Positions 34,832 through 43,384 of a stretch of DNA of 49,888 nt are shown one piece after another; positions within the stretch are counted from its first letter, which is position 1; the number at the start of each line of letters is the position of its first letter. The DNA lies in assembly GCF_900112985.1 (NCBI RefSeq), contig NZ_FONS01000017.1, forward strand, positions 1 to 49,888. The letters are read 5' to 3'. A program made the translations under genes and the position numbers. Below the pieces are notes generated by a model. The model searched no databases. It had not been told where the DNA came from and saw only the letters and a list, made by a program, of their open reading frames with translations. The stretch comes from Pedobacter antarcticus. Its GTDB lineage: Bacteria; Bacteroidota; Bacteroidia; Sphingobacteriales; Sphingobacteriaceae.

Positions 34832-34909
34832 TTATGATTTTTCCTTATTAAAGAGCAGGACGTGATTTCTTGGTCCATTACATTTATGACAAGAATACTT
34901 TTTAGCCAT
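34832..34909 (-). pseudogene. Truncated zinc-ribbon-like ORF (25 codons)
   Basis: The minus-strand frame from the ATG at 34909 reads MAKKYSCHKCNGPRNHVLLF and stops after KEKS. The CxxC followed by NH resembles the beginning of DUF4145-type and other zinc-ribbon proteins, which continue much further. Nothing protein-like follows the stop in any frame I checked, so this looks like the stump of a lost gene. It could instead be a very small protein. Confidence 0.35.
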
Positions 34910-35034
34910 GTTGAGATTTTTAATATTAACGCCGGCGAAGGTCTCAAACCATGATTATCTGCAGGAGATCGCAAAGTTTTAATATGCACGAATTAATTAT
35001 AAATTCATACAGAATATATAATTCTCAGCGGCGC

Positions 35035-35850
35035 TTAACCGAGGACGCTGTCGATAAAAGTAACGGTATTGGATTGCTTCAATGCTGAAAGGCGATTATT
35101 GGTCATATCGTCCAGTTGCATGTGCAAATCTAAATATCCTTGTTTACCATAATGAAAAATGATCAAATCCTTCCTCTTATTGCTAAAGGTAGCATTACTA
35201 AAAAAATCTTTGAAGTACATAAAATCTGTTATTCCTAAGGAATGACCAAAAAAAGCTAGTGATTCGGCACCTTGGAACATCTTTTTAAAGTCTCGTGGGC
35301 TAAAATTTTTGTTGAAAGACTTTTTCAGGAAAACATGCTGCCTTTTTATTTTTGCTGAGTCTTCCACGCCAAAGATAATATTACGGGCTGCAGTTGAACC
35401 ATGAATTTTAATCAAAATATCATCAATTTGTTGATCAGACTTACCGAAATGCTGCAGAAGCAACCTACTGGTTGGGGTATAATTGAAGTCAATTACTAAA
35501 AACTCTTTGTTCTGATAAGCTTCAAAAAGGTCATAAGCTCTTGCTGTAGGCCACTGATCCTTCGGATAGTGAATTTGTTCCAAATAATTCATTAGCGCAG
35601 CACAAACATCATCATACTCTTTTTCTAGATTCCCCAGTTGGTTATGTGAGCATGCTGTGAGTTCGTTTTCAATATCAATCCAATTGTTTAGATCGTTTTG
35701 TTCATGGAGATAGTTAGCCAGTTCACTACCAAAATTCTTTAATTTCAGGAACTGCTCACTTTTAACAAAGTCACAATATCCTGTTTTTAGACCGAAATTT
35801 AAATCGAATCCATTTCCTAATATGAGAATGTTGGTAGGTTGCTTTTCCAT
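35035..35850 (-). CDS. abiH: AbiH-family abortive-infection protein
   Basis: AbiH proteins protect lactococci and other bacteria from phage by abortive infection; the mechanism is not well known. The 271-residue protein has the family signatures: NILILGNGFDLNFGLKTGY at 7-25 (GNGFD), LVIDFNYT at 118-125, KIHGS at 148-152 and AFFGHSLGITD at 199-209. I chose the ATG at 35850; an upstream start at 35979 adds 43 residues that lack the motif context. It stands alone, 125 nt of structured DNA from its nearest neighbour, the tRNA-Phe terminator, inside the tRNA-bounded island. Acquisition by transfer is likely from context. Confidence 0.82.
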   Translation of the reverse strand: MEKQPTNILILGNGFDLNFGLKTGYCDFVKSEQFLKLKNFGSELANYLHEQNDLNNWIDIENELTACSHNQLGNLEKEYDDVCAALMNYLEQIHYPKDQWPTARAYDLFEAYQNKEFLVIDFNYTPTSRLLLQHFGKSDQQIDDILIKIHGSTAARNIIFGVEDSAKIKRQHVFLKKSFNKNFSPRDFKKMFQGAESLAFFGHSLGITDFMYFKDFFSNATFSNKRKDLIIFHYGKQGYLDLHMQLDDMTNNRLSALKQSNTVTFIDSVLG

Positions 35851-36060
35851 CAAATAAAATTTAAGAGGAAAGGTACCTATTGTTGCACTTTTTTCAAACT
35901 CATAAAGGTATGTGAGCTTTACATATTTAGTTATTATCTGATTGGATAGGCCGGGAATATAATAACCATCGAAATTCAAGAATACAGTGAAAATCTGATT
36001 TACAACACCTTAAAAAGGTAAGGTCTTCTAAAACGTGAATTCTCAGGAGAACAAAATAAT

Positions 36061-36091
36061 AAAGCCCTAACTATTAACTAGTTAGGGCTTT
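36061..36091 (-). terminator. Terminator of tRNA-Phe copy 2
   Basis: AAAGCCCTAACTA and TAGTTAGGGCTTT form a perfect 13-bp stem with a 5-nt loop, starting 6 nt past the tRNA 3' end. The stem differs in sequence from that of copy 1. Confidence 0.85.
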
Positions 36092-36174
36092 TAGAGTGGT
36101 GTGGGCCGGGATCGAACCGGCGACACAAGGATTTTCAATCCTTTGCTCTACCGACTGAGCTACCGCACCATCTT
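36091..36174. repeat. 84-nt direct repeat containing tRNA-Phe, copy 2
   Basis: Identical to 26942-27025. Beyond the repeat the flanks diverge but keep a related promoter and leader. Confidence 0.85.
36097..36169 (-). tRNA. tRNA-Phe (GAA), copy 2
   Basis: Identical in all 73 nt to copy 1, including the C-A mismatch at acceptor position 5-68 and the absence of an encoded CCA. Its leader, between promoter and tRNA, contains TATGTG-aat-CACATA (36181-36195), a palindrome not found in copy 1. Confidence 0.97.
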
Positions 36175-36214
36175 TATTAATATGTGAATCACATATTCCC
36201 CTCGGTTGGGATTG

Positions 36215-36245
36215 CAAAGGTAGATTCTTTTTCTGGAAAACAAAA
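36215..36245 (-). promoter_or_regulatory. Promoter of tRNA-Phe copy 2
   Basis: On the minus strand TTTTG, 18 nt, TACCTTTG gives the same spacing as the promoter of copy 1. Confidence 0.75.
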
Positions 36246-36380
36246 CTTTTTTGAAAATAATTTAAAAAGGGGTAATAATCAGCTTAAAAGAGCTCTAAAA
36301 TTAAAATAATATGCAAGCATAGTAATTTGTTTATAGTATAATTTTTACCTTAGCAATACTGTAAAAAGATTCACCAGCAC

Positions 36381-37676
36381 ATGATTTCACAAATTCTATT
36401 TATAGCCATCACCATTGCGGCCGTCATACTGTTTAGTATAAATGTAAAAAAAGTGATCCGCAATATCAGATTAGGGAGAGATGCAGATCGATCCGACCAG
36501 CCGTCTAAAAGACTGATAACCATGCTAAAAGTTGCTTTTGGACAGAGCAAAATGGTGGTTAGACCAATTCCTGCTGCTTTACACTTTGTTGTTTACGCCG
36601 GTTTTGTAATTATCAATATTGAGGTCCTGGAGATCATGATAGACGGAATATTCGGCACCCACCGTATTTTCGGCGGGCTCGGCACCTTATACAATTTCCT
36701 TATCGGATCGTTTGAAATTCTGGCATTAGGTGTATGGTTAGCATGCGTTATCTTCCTGATTCGCAGAAACATCCTAAAGCTTAAAAGATTTATGGCCTCT
36801 GAGCTGGAAGGATGGCCAAAATCAGACGCCAATTATATTCTTTTCACGGAGGTTCTGCTAATGACAGCTTTCCTGCTGATGAATGCAGCAGATGCCAAAT
36901 TACAGACATTAGGTGTTTCCCACTATACCACAGCAGGGTCATTCCCGGTAAGTCAGTTTTTGATTCCATTGCTGCCAGATCAGCCATCGGCACTAATTGC
37001 ACTGGAAAGAGGCTGCTGGTGGTTCCATATTATCGGAATTCTAGCATTTTTAAATTACCTGCCCTATTCCAAACACTTCCATATTCTATTTGCATTTCCA
37101 AATACCTATTATTCCAATCTGGAGCCCAAAGGTGAGTTTACTAATATGCAAAGTGTCACTAATGAGGTAAAGGCTATGCTTGACCCCTCTTTTGTTCCTG
37201 CAGAAGCAGCAGCAGGAAGGTTCGGCGCAAAGGATGTGAATGACCTGACTTGGATTAACCTCATGAATGCCTATACCTGTACCGAATGCGGACGCTGTAC
37301 ATCTGTGTGCCCGGCAAACATTACCGGCAAACTTCTTTCACCACGAAAGATCATGATGGATACCAGGGACCGGATGGAAGAAGTGGGCAAAAGCCTTGAT
37401 CAGAAAGGACCAGGCCTGGAAGACGGAAAATCTTTAATAGACGATTATATCACCAGGGAAGAAATCTGGGCATGTACAAGCTGTAACGCCTGTGTAGAAG
37501 CTTGCCCAATTAACATAGACCCACTGGCTATTATTACAGAACTCAGAAGGTACGCAGTAATGGAAGAATCACAGGCACCTTCCAGCATTAATACTATGCT
37601 TGGAAATATTGAAAACAACGGCGCCCCATGGAAATATTCACCAGCTGACCGATTTAACTGGGCAAAAGAAAATTAA
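36381..37676 (+). CDS. Membrane-bound 4Fe-4S oxidoreductase subunit
   Basis: The 431-residue protein has about five membrane helices in the first 230 residues (first: ILFIAITIAAVILFSI), like cytochrome-b-type NarI or HdrE subunits, with His residues such as ALHFVVYAGF and GCWWFHIIGI. Then come two 4Fe-4S sets, CTECGRCTSVCP and CTSCNACVEACP. With the next gene it makes an Hdr/Glc-type unit that passes electrons between a soluble donor and the quinone pool. The physiological donor is unknown; ETF from acyl-CoA oxidation is one possibility. The next gene starts 24 nt downstream. Confidence 0.85.
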   Translation: MISQILFIAITIAAVILFSINVKKVIRNIRLGRDADRSDQPSKRLITMLKVAFGQSKMVVRPIPAALHFVVYAGFVIINIEVLEIMIDGIFGTHRIFGGLGTLYNFLIGSFEILALGVWLACVIFLIRRNILKLKRFMASELEGWPKSDANYILFTEVLLMTAFLLMNAADAKLQTLGVSHYTTAGSFPVSQFLIPLLPDQPSALIALERGCWWFHIIGILAFLNYLPYSKHFHILFAFPNTYYSNLEPKGEFTNMQSVTNEVKAMLDPSFVPAEAAAGRFGAKDVNDLTWINLMNAYTCTECGRCTSVCPANITGKLLSPRKIMMDTRDRMEEVGKSLDQKGPGLEDGKSLIDDYITREEIWACTSCNACVEACPINIDPLAIITELRRYAVMEESQAPSSINTMLGNIENNGAPWKYSPADRFNWAKEN

Positions 37677-37700
37677 GACAGATTTTAAACGAGCTGAACA

Positions 37701-38501
37701 ATGAGCGAGAAACTTAATATAGAAGTACCTACCATGGCAGAATTAGTTGCCAGAGGTGAACAGCCGGAAATTTTATTCTGGGTGGGCTGCGCAGGCAGTT
37801 ATGACGAAAGAGCGCAAAAAACCACCAGAGATATCTGTAAAATATTACACCACGTCGGCATTAAATATGCTGTTTTAGGAACTGAAGAAAGCTGTACAGG
37901 CGATCCGGCCAAACGTGCAGGAAATGAATTCCTCTTCCAGATGCAGGCTATGACCAATATTGAAATATTGAATGGTTACGATATTAAAAAAATAGTTACC
38001 GGATGCCCGCATTGCTTTAATACCATCAAGAACGAATATCCCGGTCTTGGCGGAAATTATGAAGTAATTCACCACACCCAGTTGATTCAGGATCTTATTA
38101 CTGAAGGTAAACTGAAAGCAGAAGGTGGCGAAAGCTTCAAAGGTAAAAAAATCACCTATCATGACCCTTGCTATCTTGGTCGTGCCAATGGCGTCTATGA
38201 AGCTCCCAGAAAAGCGCTGGAAGTACTGGACGCACAATTGGTAGAAATGAAAAGATGCAAATCCAATGGCCTGTGCTGCGGAGCAGGCGGTGCGCAAATG
38301 TTTAAAGAACCGGAAAAAGGTAACAAAGACATCAATATCGAAAGAATTGAAGAAGCTCTGGAGACCAATCCCGGAATCATTGCTGCAGGATGCCCTTTTT
38401 GTATGACAATGCTCAGCGATGGCGTTAAAATGAAAGACAAAAGCGACCAAGTTCAGGTATTGGATATTGCAGAAATAACGGTACGCGCAAATGGATTATA
38501 G
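37701..38501 (+). CDS. CCG-domain Fe-S protein (HdrB/GlpC-like)
   Basis: The 266-residue protein has two cysteine-rich CCG domains: FWVGCAGSYDERAQ with later ATGCPHCFNT-type TGCPHC, and HDPCYLGRANGVYEAPR followed by LCCGAGGAQMF. These bind the noncubane clusters of heterodisulfide reductase HdrB or the clusters of glycolate and glycerol-3-phosphate oxidases. It is the partner of the membrane Fe-S gene just upstream and overlaps the next gene by 11 nt. Confidence 0.88.
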   Translation: MSEKLNIEVPTMAELVARGEQPEILFWVGCAGSYDERAQKTTRDICKILHHVGIKYAVLGTEESCTGDPAKRAGNEFLFQMQAMTNIEILNGYDIKKIVTGCPHCFNTIKNEYPGLGGNYEVIHHTQLIQDLITEGKLKAEGGESFKGKKITYHDPCYLGRANGVYEAPRKALEVLDAQLVEMKRCKSNGLCCGAGGAQMFKEPEKGNKDINIERIEEALETNPGIIAAGCPFCMTMLSDGVKMKDKSDQVQVLDIAEITVRANGL

Positions 38502-39342
38502 CCCGCTACATATTGCCTCCCTAAATTCCGGAAGTAATGGAAACTGCTATTATATTGGTAATGCAGAGGAAGCGGTGTTAATTGATGCAGGAATCTCCTG
38601 CCGGGAAACGGAGAAGAGAATGCTGCGTATGAACCTTTCCATAGACAAGGTTAAGGCAGTATTCGTCTCTCACGAACATACGGACCATATTCGTGGACTG
38701 CAGGTATTGGCAAAAAAATATAGAATTCCGGTTTATATTACGCCGGGGACCTACCAGAATAGTAAGCTTGCTATTCCGGAAGAGCTTTTGCTGCATTTCA
38801 ATGGCTGCCAGCAGATTACAATTGGCAAGCTTCAGGTTCATACCTTTCCTAAAATACATGATGCTGCAGATCCGCATAGCTTTATGGTCTGCCAGGGAGA
38901 ACTTAAAATAGGCATATTTACAGACTTGGGAGATGTGTGTGAGAATCTAAGCCATTATTTCTCCCAATGTCATGCAGCATTTCTGGAGACCAACTATGAT
39001 ACGGATATGCTGAGTAACGGAAGTTACCCGTATTATTTGAAACGAAGAATCAGCGGCGGCAAGGGACACTTGAGTAACCTGCAGGCTTTGGAGCTATTCA
39101 AAACTCGTCGTTCTTCTCGACTGAGCCATCTATTATTAGCTCATTTATCCAGGGATAATAATCATCCTGATGTTGTGGAAAAACTGTTTCAAACCGATGC
39201 CGGATTAACTAAAATAGTAGTGGCTTCCAGAAATGAGGAATCTGCAGTATATACTATAAACGGAAACTTTAGCGAAGTTTCGCCTGCAGCTGCCGGAACT
39301 TTTCCTGTAGCAGCTCAAGATCTTCAGGTTCCATGTTTTTAA
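38491..39342 (+). CDS. MBL-fold metallohydrolase (YycJ/WalJ-like)
   Basis: The 283-residue protein begins with LNSGSNGNCYYIG and has the metallo-beta-lactamase motif SHEHTDHIRGL at about residues 59-69, plus later ligands in HDAADPHS and ETNYD and HLSRDNNHP. Relatives such as YycJ are 5'-exonuclease-like enzymes linked to DNA repair or wall regulation. It overlaps the Fe-S gene by 11 nt upstream. Its last 74 nt run over the 3' end of the opposite-strand gene, and its C-terminal tail (SEVSPAAAGTFPVAAQ) looks poorly conserved. Confidence 0.85.
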   Translation: MDYSPLHIASLNSGSNGNCYYIGNAEEAVLIDAGISCRETEKRMLRMNLSIDKVKAVFVSHEHTDHIRGLQVLAKKYRIPVYITPGTYQNSKLAIPEELLLHFNGCQQITIGKLQVHTFPKIHDAADPHSFMVCQGELKIGIFTDLGDVCENLSHYFSQCHAAFLETNYDTDMLSNGSYPYYLKRRISGGKGHLSNLQALELFKTRRSSRLSHLLLAHLSRDNNHPDVVEKLFQTDAGLTKIVVASRNEESAVYTINGNFSEVSPAAAGTFPVAAQDLQVPCF

Positions 39343-39742
39343 GTGGAATAGCCAGACTTGTGGCCATACTATCTATATCGCCTCCCCTTTTTTCTCTGTA
39401 AGTTTGCACGATCACATCGTCGTTTAATGTATGCAGATATAAAATCCCGTTTGTGCTGCTTCCCACATAGTCAGCCGCCTTATATTTGAGGAAATGGAAT
39501 GAAAAGTATTCCTGCTTACCATTTTGATAATATTTCTTATACCGGCAGAAGCCCGTTCCACTCACCTGAAGCTCATATTTTTTGAGTGCCGGCGCATCCG
39601 GAAGAATAGCGTAGTGTGTGTTCAGCATCTCCTGCACGAAACCGGCTTCCTCATCTGCAGGGCCATTTGCAGAAAAAGAAAGAAAAACCGGACAAAGAAC
39701 AATGAAAATGATTATTTTAGATTTACGCGTAAACTTTTTCAT
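39269..39742 (-). CDS. Secreted hypothetical protein
   Basis: The 157-residue protein starts MKKFTRKSKIIIFIVLCPVF, a signal peptide ending near SFSANGPA. The mature part has ELQVSGTGFCRYKKYYQNGK and a C-terminal helix, EPEDLELLQEKFRQLQAKLR. I recognise no family. Its 3' end overlaps that of the MBL gene by 74 nt in antisense. The signal peptide and codon pattern support it being real. Confidence 0.65.
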   Translation of the reverse strand: MKKFTRKSKIIIFIVLCPVFLSFSANGPADEEAGFVQEMLNTHYAILPDAPALKKYELQVSGTGFCRYKKYYQNGKQEYFSFHFLKYKAADYVGSSTNGILYLHTLNDDVIVQTYREKRGGDIDSMATSLAIPLKNMEPEDLELLQEKFRQLQAKLR

Positions 39743-39878
39743 CAGCCTGGCTATTATATAATAATCTTATAAGGTACCATAAATTAAGGCTTGAAGAGTT
39801 TAAATCTGCAAAATTCATGTGCAGGTAATTTTTGTACAAGCGCTTAGTTCAAGTTAATTAAAATCTTAAATTTGTTAT

Positions 39879-40358
39879 ATGAGTTTTTCTCCACAATCAA
39901 AAGTATGGATCTATCAGTCTGACCGTGAATTCAGCGATCAGGAAGTCCAGCAATTACAAAAGCAGCTGGACGAATTTACCGAACAATGGAAAGCACATGG
40001 CCACCAGTTACAGGCAAAAGCAGAAATACGTTATAACTATTTCATTATTTTTATTGTAGACGAAACAGCTGCGGGAGCTACCGGTTGTTCTATTGATGCA
40101 TCAGTTCGTGTGATCAAAGGATTGGAGGAGCAATACAGTGTTGATCTCTTTAACCGTTTCAATATGGCCTATAAAGTTGATGACAAAGTCAACGTGGTCA
40201 ATAAAGAAGATTTCGAAACACTGATCAGTATCAAAAACATAACCCCTGAATCTACAGTATTCAATAATATGGTCCAGACTTTGGATGAATACGAAAATAA
40301 ATGGGAAGTGCCATTCAAGGATAGCTGGCATCAGAAAGTATTTGCCGACCTGCTGTAG
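39879..40358 (+). CDS. Conserved Bacteroidota protein, often mislabelled ABC transporter ATPase
   Basis: The 159-residue protein, starting MSFSPQSKVWIYQSDREFSD, has no Walker A or B motif, signal peptide or membrane helix. It contains CSIDASVRVIKGLEEQYSVD and KVNVVNKEDFETLI. From memory, similar proteins in this phylum carry an unsupported 'ABC transporter ATPase' name. The single Cys with conserved surroundings (GCSIDAS) may be functional. A TAAATTTG box ends 4 nt before the ATG, so the mRNA may be leaderless. Function unknown. Confidence 0.7.
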   Translation: MSFSPQSKVWIYQSDREFSDQEVQQLQKQLDEFTEQWKAHGHQLQAKAEIRYNYFIIFIVDETAAGATGCSIDASVRVIKGLEEQYSVDLFNRFNMAYKVDDKVNVVNKEDFETLISIKNITPESTVFNNMVQTLDEYENKWEVPFKDSWHQKVFADLL

Positions 40359-40389
40359 TAACAGGCCGGCAAATATGCCTGTCTAAGGT

Positions 40390-41421
40390 TTAACGGTAAA
40401 TGTTAACATCTATCTGACCATCAGCCGTAACCGTTCCGCGGTACATACCGGCTGTATTGAAAGGCATAGTTACATTGCCCTTATTATCGAGTGCAACCAA
40501 GCCACCGTCACCACCTAGTTTTTCCATCTTGGCCAATGCTTTCGCTGCTGCTTCCTGCAGGGATAACTTTTGATATTCCATCATTGCTGAAATATCGTAG
40601 GCCACTACTGAGCGAATAAAAAACTCTCCCCAGCCTGTGCAGGAAATACCAGCAGTTGCATTGTTAGCATAAGTGCCCGCCCCGATGAGCGGAGCATCGC
40701 CAACACGACCATATTTCTTATTAGTCATTCCTCCTGTAGAAGTTGCTGCTGCCAGATTACCGGCCTGATCAAGTGCCACTGCACCAACAGTACCGAACTT
40801 ATTATCTTTATTTACTGTACCCTTTAATTCAGAACTCTTATTTCCATGGTCCAGCACTGCTTTAACGGAATCTTCAGCTAAAGCTTTTTGTAACCCATTC
40901 CAGCGCTCCGGAGTATAAAAATAAGACGGATCGACAATTTGCAACCCGATCTCTTTTGCGAAACCTTCTGCACCCCTGCCAATCATCATCACATGTTCAG
41001 AGCGCTCCATTACAGCCCGGGCAGCTAGAATTGGGTTGCGTATCGTGGTCACACCAGCAATTGAACCTGCTTTAAGAGTCTTACCGTCCATGATAGCCGC
41101 GTCCATCTCATTTTTCCCGTCATGCGTAAATACAGCCCCTTTTCCTGCATTAAACAAAGGACTGTCTTCCATTACCAGAACGGCTGCCTGCACTGCATCA
41201 AGACTTGGTTTCCCAGCCTTAATCTGATCATAACCCGCTTGCAATGCTTCACGGAGCTTACCAAGGTAGGCTTGTTCTTTTTCCGGTGTCATATTCTTTT
41301 TCAGGATAGTACCAGCACCGCCGTGAATCACCATGACGTATTTTTGTTTTTGCTGGGCTGCTGCTGTGAATGCTAAGAAACTGCAGATAAACAACAAACC
41401 GAGACACATAATTTTGTTCAT
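40390..41421 (-). CDS. Isoaspartyl peptidase / L-asparaginase (Ntn hydrolase), exported
   Basis: The 343-residue protein has a signal peptide (LGLLFICSFLAFTAAAQ), so it is periplasmic. The family cleaves itself to expose a catalytic Thr, here Thr211 in FGTVGAVALD. Other motifs are VIHGGAGTI, LFNAGKGAVFTHDGKNEMDA and STGGMTNKKYGRVGDAPLIGAG. It removes beta-aspartyl residues from peptides and can hydrolyse asparagine. Its ATG overlaps the mtgA stop by one nt (TAATG), so it is coupled to mtgA. Confidence 0.93.
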   Translation of the reverse strand: MNKIMCLGLLFICSFLAFTAAAQQKQKYVMVIHGGAGTILKKNMTPEKEQAYLGKLREALQAGYDQIKAGKPSLDAVQAAVLVMEDSPLFNAGKGAVFTHDGKNEMDAAIMDGKTLKAGSIAGVTTIRNPILAARAVMERSEHVMMIGRGAEGFAKEIGLQIVDPSYFYTPERWNGLQKALAEDSVKAVLDHGNKSSELKGTVNKDNKFGTVGAVALDQAGNLAAATSTGGMTNKKYGRVGDAPLIGAGTYANNATAGISCTGWGEFFIRSVVAYDISAMMEYQKLSLQEAAAKALAKMEKLGGDGGLVALDNKGNVTMPFNTAGMYRGTVTADGQIDVNIYR

Positions 41422-42173
41422 TATTTTTTGTTTTTTGGTTTAGATTCTTGCTGTGTACCCAGCTTTAGCGGCCCCATCTGTTTAATGCTTCGCATAATCT
41501 GATATTGCCGGTGCCGGATATAGGTTGTTGGTTTGGCAGGAGTCCAACGTAATGGATTCGGTAAGCAGGCTATAATTAACGCAGCTTCAGACCTGTTCAG
41601 GTTAGTACAGGTTTTACCAAAATAGTTTTGCGCCGCCGCTTCGGCACCGTAAATGCCATCGCCCATTTCAATAACGTTCAGATATACTTCCAGAATACGC
41701 TCTTTACTCCAGAACAACTCAATCAGTACCGTGAAGTAGGCCTCAAATCCCTTCCTTATCCATGACCTGCCAGGCCAAAGAAACACATTTTTGGCAGTCT
41801 GCTGGGAGATTGTACTTCCTCCTTTAATCTTACCGCTTCCGCCCTTATTAGACTTGTATGCTTTATCTATAGCTTTGAGATCGAAACCATGATGAGTCGG
41901 AAATTTCTGATCTTCGGATGCAACCGCAGCCCTTTTCAGTTGCGCAGATATCTCGTCATAATCAATCCAATCCTTCTCAATTTTAAATGTTTTACCATCT
42001 GCTTTTCGTTCAAAATTCCGCTTAACCATTAACAGAGTAATCGGGGGATTAATAAATTTATAAGCCAGCACCCAACCGATAGATGCCAGTAAAAACCAAA
42101 TTAAAATTTTCAGCCCGAGCCATTTTACACGATTTAATATAGAACCCGGAGCTACCGCACGTTTTTTTGCCAT
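41421..42173 (-). CDS. mtgA: Monofunctional peptidoglycan glycosyltransferase
   Basis: MtgA polymerises glycan strands from lipid II. The 250-residue protein has one N-terminal membrane helix (LKILIWFLLASIGWVLAYKF) and the GT51 motifs: AAVASEDQKFPTHHGFD with catalytic Glu87, GGSTISQQTAKN, KGFEAYFTVLIELFWSKERI and EVYLNVIEMGDGIYGAE. It is the normal length and lacks a transpeptidase domain. It is followed by the isoaspartyl peptidase. Confidence 0.95.
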   Translation of the reverse strand: MAKKRAVAPGSILNRVKWLGLKILIWFLLASIGWVLAYKFINPPITLLMVKRNFERKADGKTFKIEKDWIDYDEISAQLKRAAVASEDQKFPTHHGFDLKAIDKAYKSNKGGSGKIKGGSTISQQTAKNVFLWPGRSWIRKGFEAYFTVLIELFWSKERILEVYLNVIEMGDGIYGAEAAAQNYFGKTCTNLNRSEAALIIACLPNPLRWTPAKPTTYIRHRQYQIMRSIKQMGPLKLGTQQESKPKNKK

Positions 42174-42274
42174 TCAAATAATTATATAATACAAGTTTGT
42201 CTGTACTTTGCCAGTTTTTAGATTTTGGGAAACAAAGCGCAGCTGAACCTGTTCTGCTGTAAAAATACAAGATC

Positions 42275-43369
42275 ATGGAAAACAATCGTGTAAAAAAGAT
42301 ATATGATTATGGACAAAGTATCTGGCTGGACTTTATTGACCGTCAGCTCATCAGTTCAGGTCAGTTGAAGAAGCTAATTCAGGAAGATGGTATTCGAGGA
42401 ATAACCTCTAATCCTGCCATTTTTGAGAAAGCTATCAGCAGTAGCAATGACTATGATGCAGACATTCATAAATATGCTGAAGAAGAACTTAGCGATGAAG
42501 ATATCTTCTATCAGCTTGCTATAGCTGACATCAGAAGTGCCGCAGACCTATTTTTACCTGTCTATGAAGAGAAACAGCAAGGTGCCGACGGGTATGTAAG
42601 TCTGGAAGTATCACCACTCCTTGCAATGGATACAGAAGGTACTATAGAACAAGCCCAGGAATTATGGCATGCTGTAGACCGTAAAAACGTAATGATTAAA
42701 ATTCCTGCAACCAAAGCTGGGTTACCGGCTATACAAACCAGTATTGCAGCGGGGATTAATATTAATGTTACTTTATTGTTTAGTCTTGAAAGATATGAAG
42801 CCGTAGCAGAAGCATATCTGAGTGGATTGGAAGAACGAGTAGACCAAGGTAAACCGATAAATGGCATTTCATCTGTAGCTAGTTTCTTTCTAAGCCGGAT
42901 AGACGTATTGGTTGATCCGATCCTGCATGAAAAGAACCTGCAGAATCTGGAAGGTAAAGTTGCTATTTCGTCTGCGAAAAAAGCATATGAAATTTACAAA
43001 CAGAAATTCAACGGGGAACGCTGGGAGAAACTGGCAGCTAAAGGTGCAAGACCGCAACGCTTACTCTGGGCAAGTACGGGAAATAAGAACCCGGCATATA
43101 GTGATGTCAAGTACGTAGAAGCACTGATTGGGCCTGATACCGTAAATACCATTCCTATGGAAACCCTTGAAGCATTCCGTGACCATGGAGACCCTGCAGT
43201 AAGACTCGAACAGGACCTGGAAGGTGCGAGCTCAGTGATTTCACAACTCCATCATGAGGGCATAGACCTGGGCAAGCTGATGCAGCAACTGGAAGATGAA
43301 GGGATCGAGAAATTCAACACGCCTTATCGCAAACTTTTGGCAGCAATCGCCAGCGAAAAAAACAACTAG
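42275..43369 (+). CDS. tal: Transaldolase
   Basis: Transaldolase moves a dihydroxyacetone unit in the pentose phosphate pathway. The 364-residue protein has GITSNPAIFEKAI near residue 42, the Schiff-base Lys142 in NVMIKIPATKAG, ININVTLLFSLERY and RLLWASTGNKNP. Its length is that of the longer bacterial class. It is a single gene, divergent from mtgA. Confidence 0.95.
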   Translation: MENNRVKKIYDYGQSIWLDFIDRQLISSGQLKKLIQEDGIRGITSNPAIFEKAISSSNDYDADIHKYAEEELSDEDIFYQLAIADIRSAADLFLPVYEEKQQGADGYVSLEVSPLLAMDTEGTIEQAQELWHAVDRKNVMIKIPATKAGLPAIQTSIAAGININVTLLFSLERYEAVAEAYLSGLEERVDQGKPINGISSVASFFLSRIDVLVDPILHEKNLQNLEGKVAISSAKKAYEIYKQKFNGERWEKLAAKGARPQRLLWASTGNKNPAYSDVKYVEALIGPDTVNTIPMETLEAFRDHGDPAVRLEQDLEGASSVISQLHHEGIDLGKLMQQLEDEGIEKFNTPYRKLLAAIASEKNN

Positions 43370-43384
43370 GGTTAATGTCCGACG

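Noticed and set aside
37875..38450. 191-codon minus-strand frame opposite the CCG-domain gene
   Set aside because: Long, but antisense to a protein with clear Fe-S motifs; the translation is Phe-rich with no domain.
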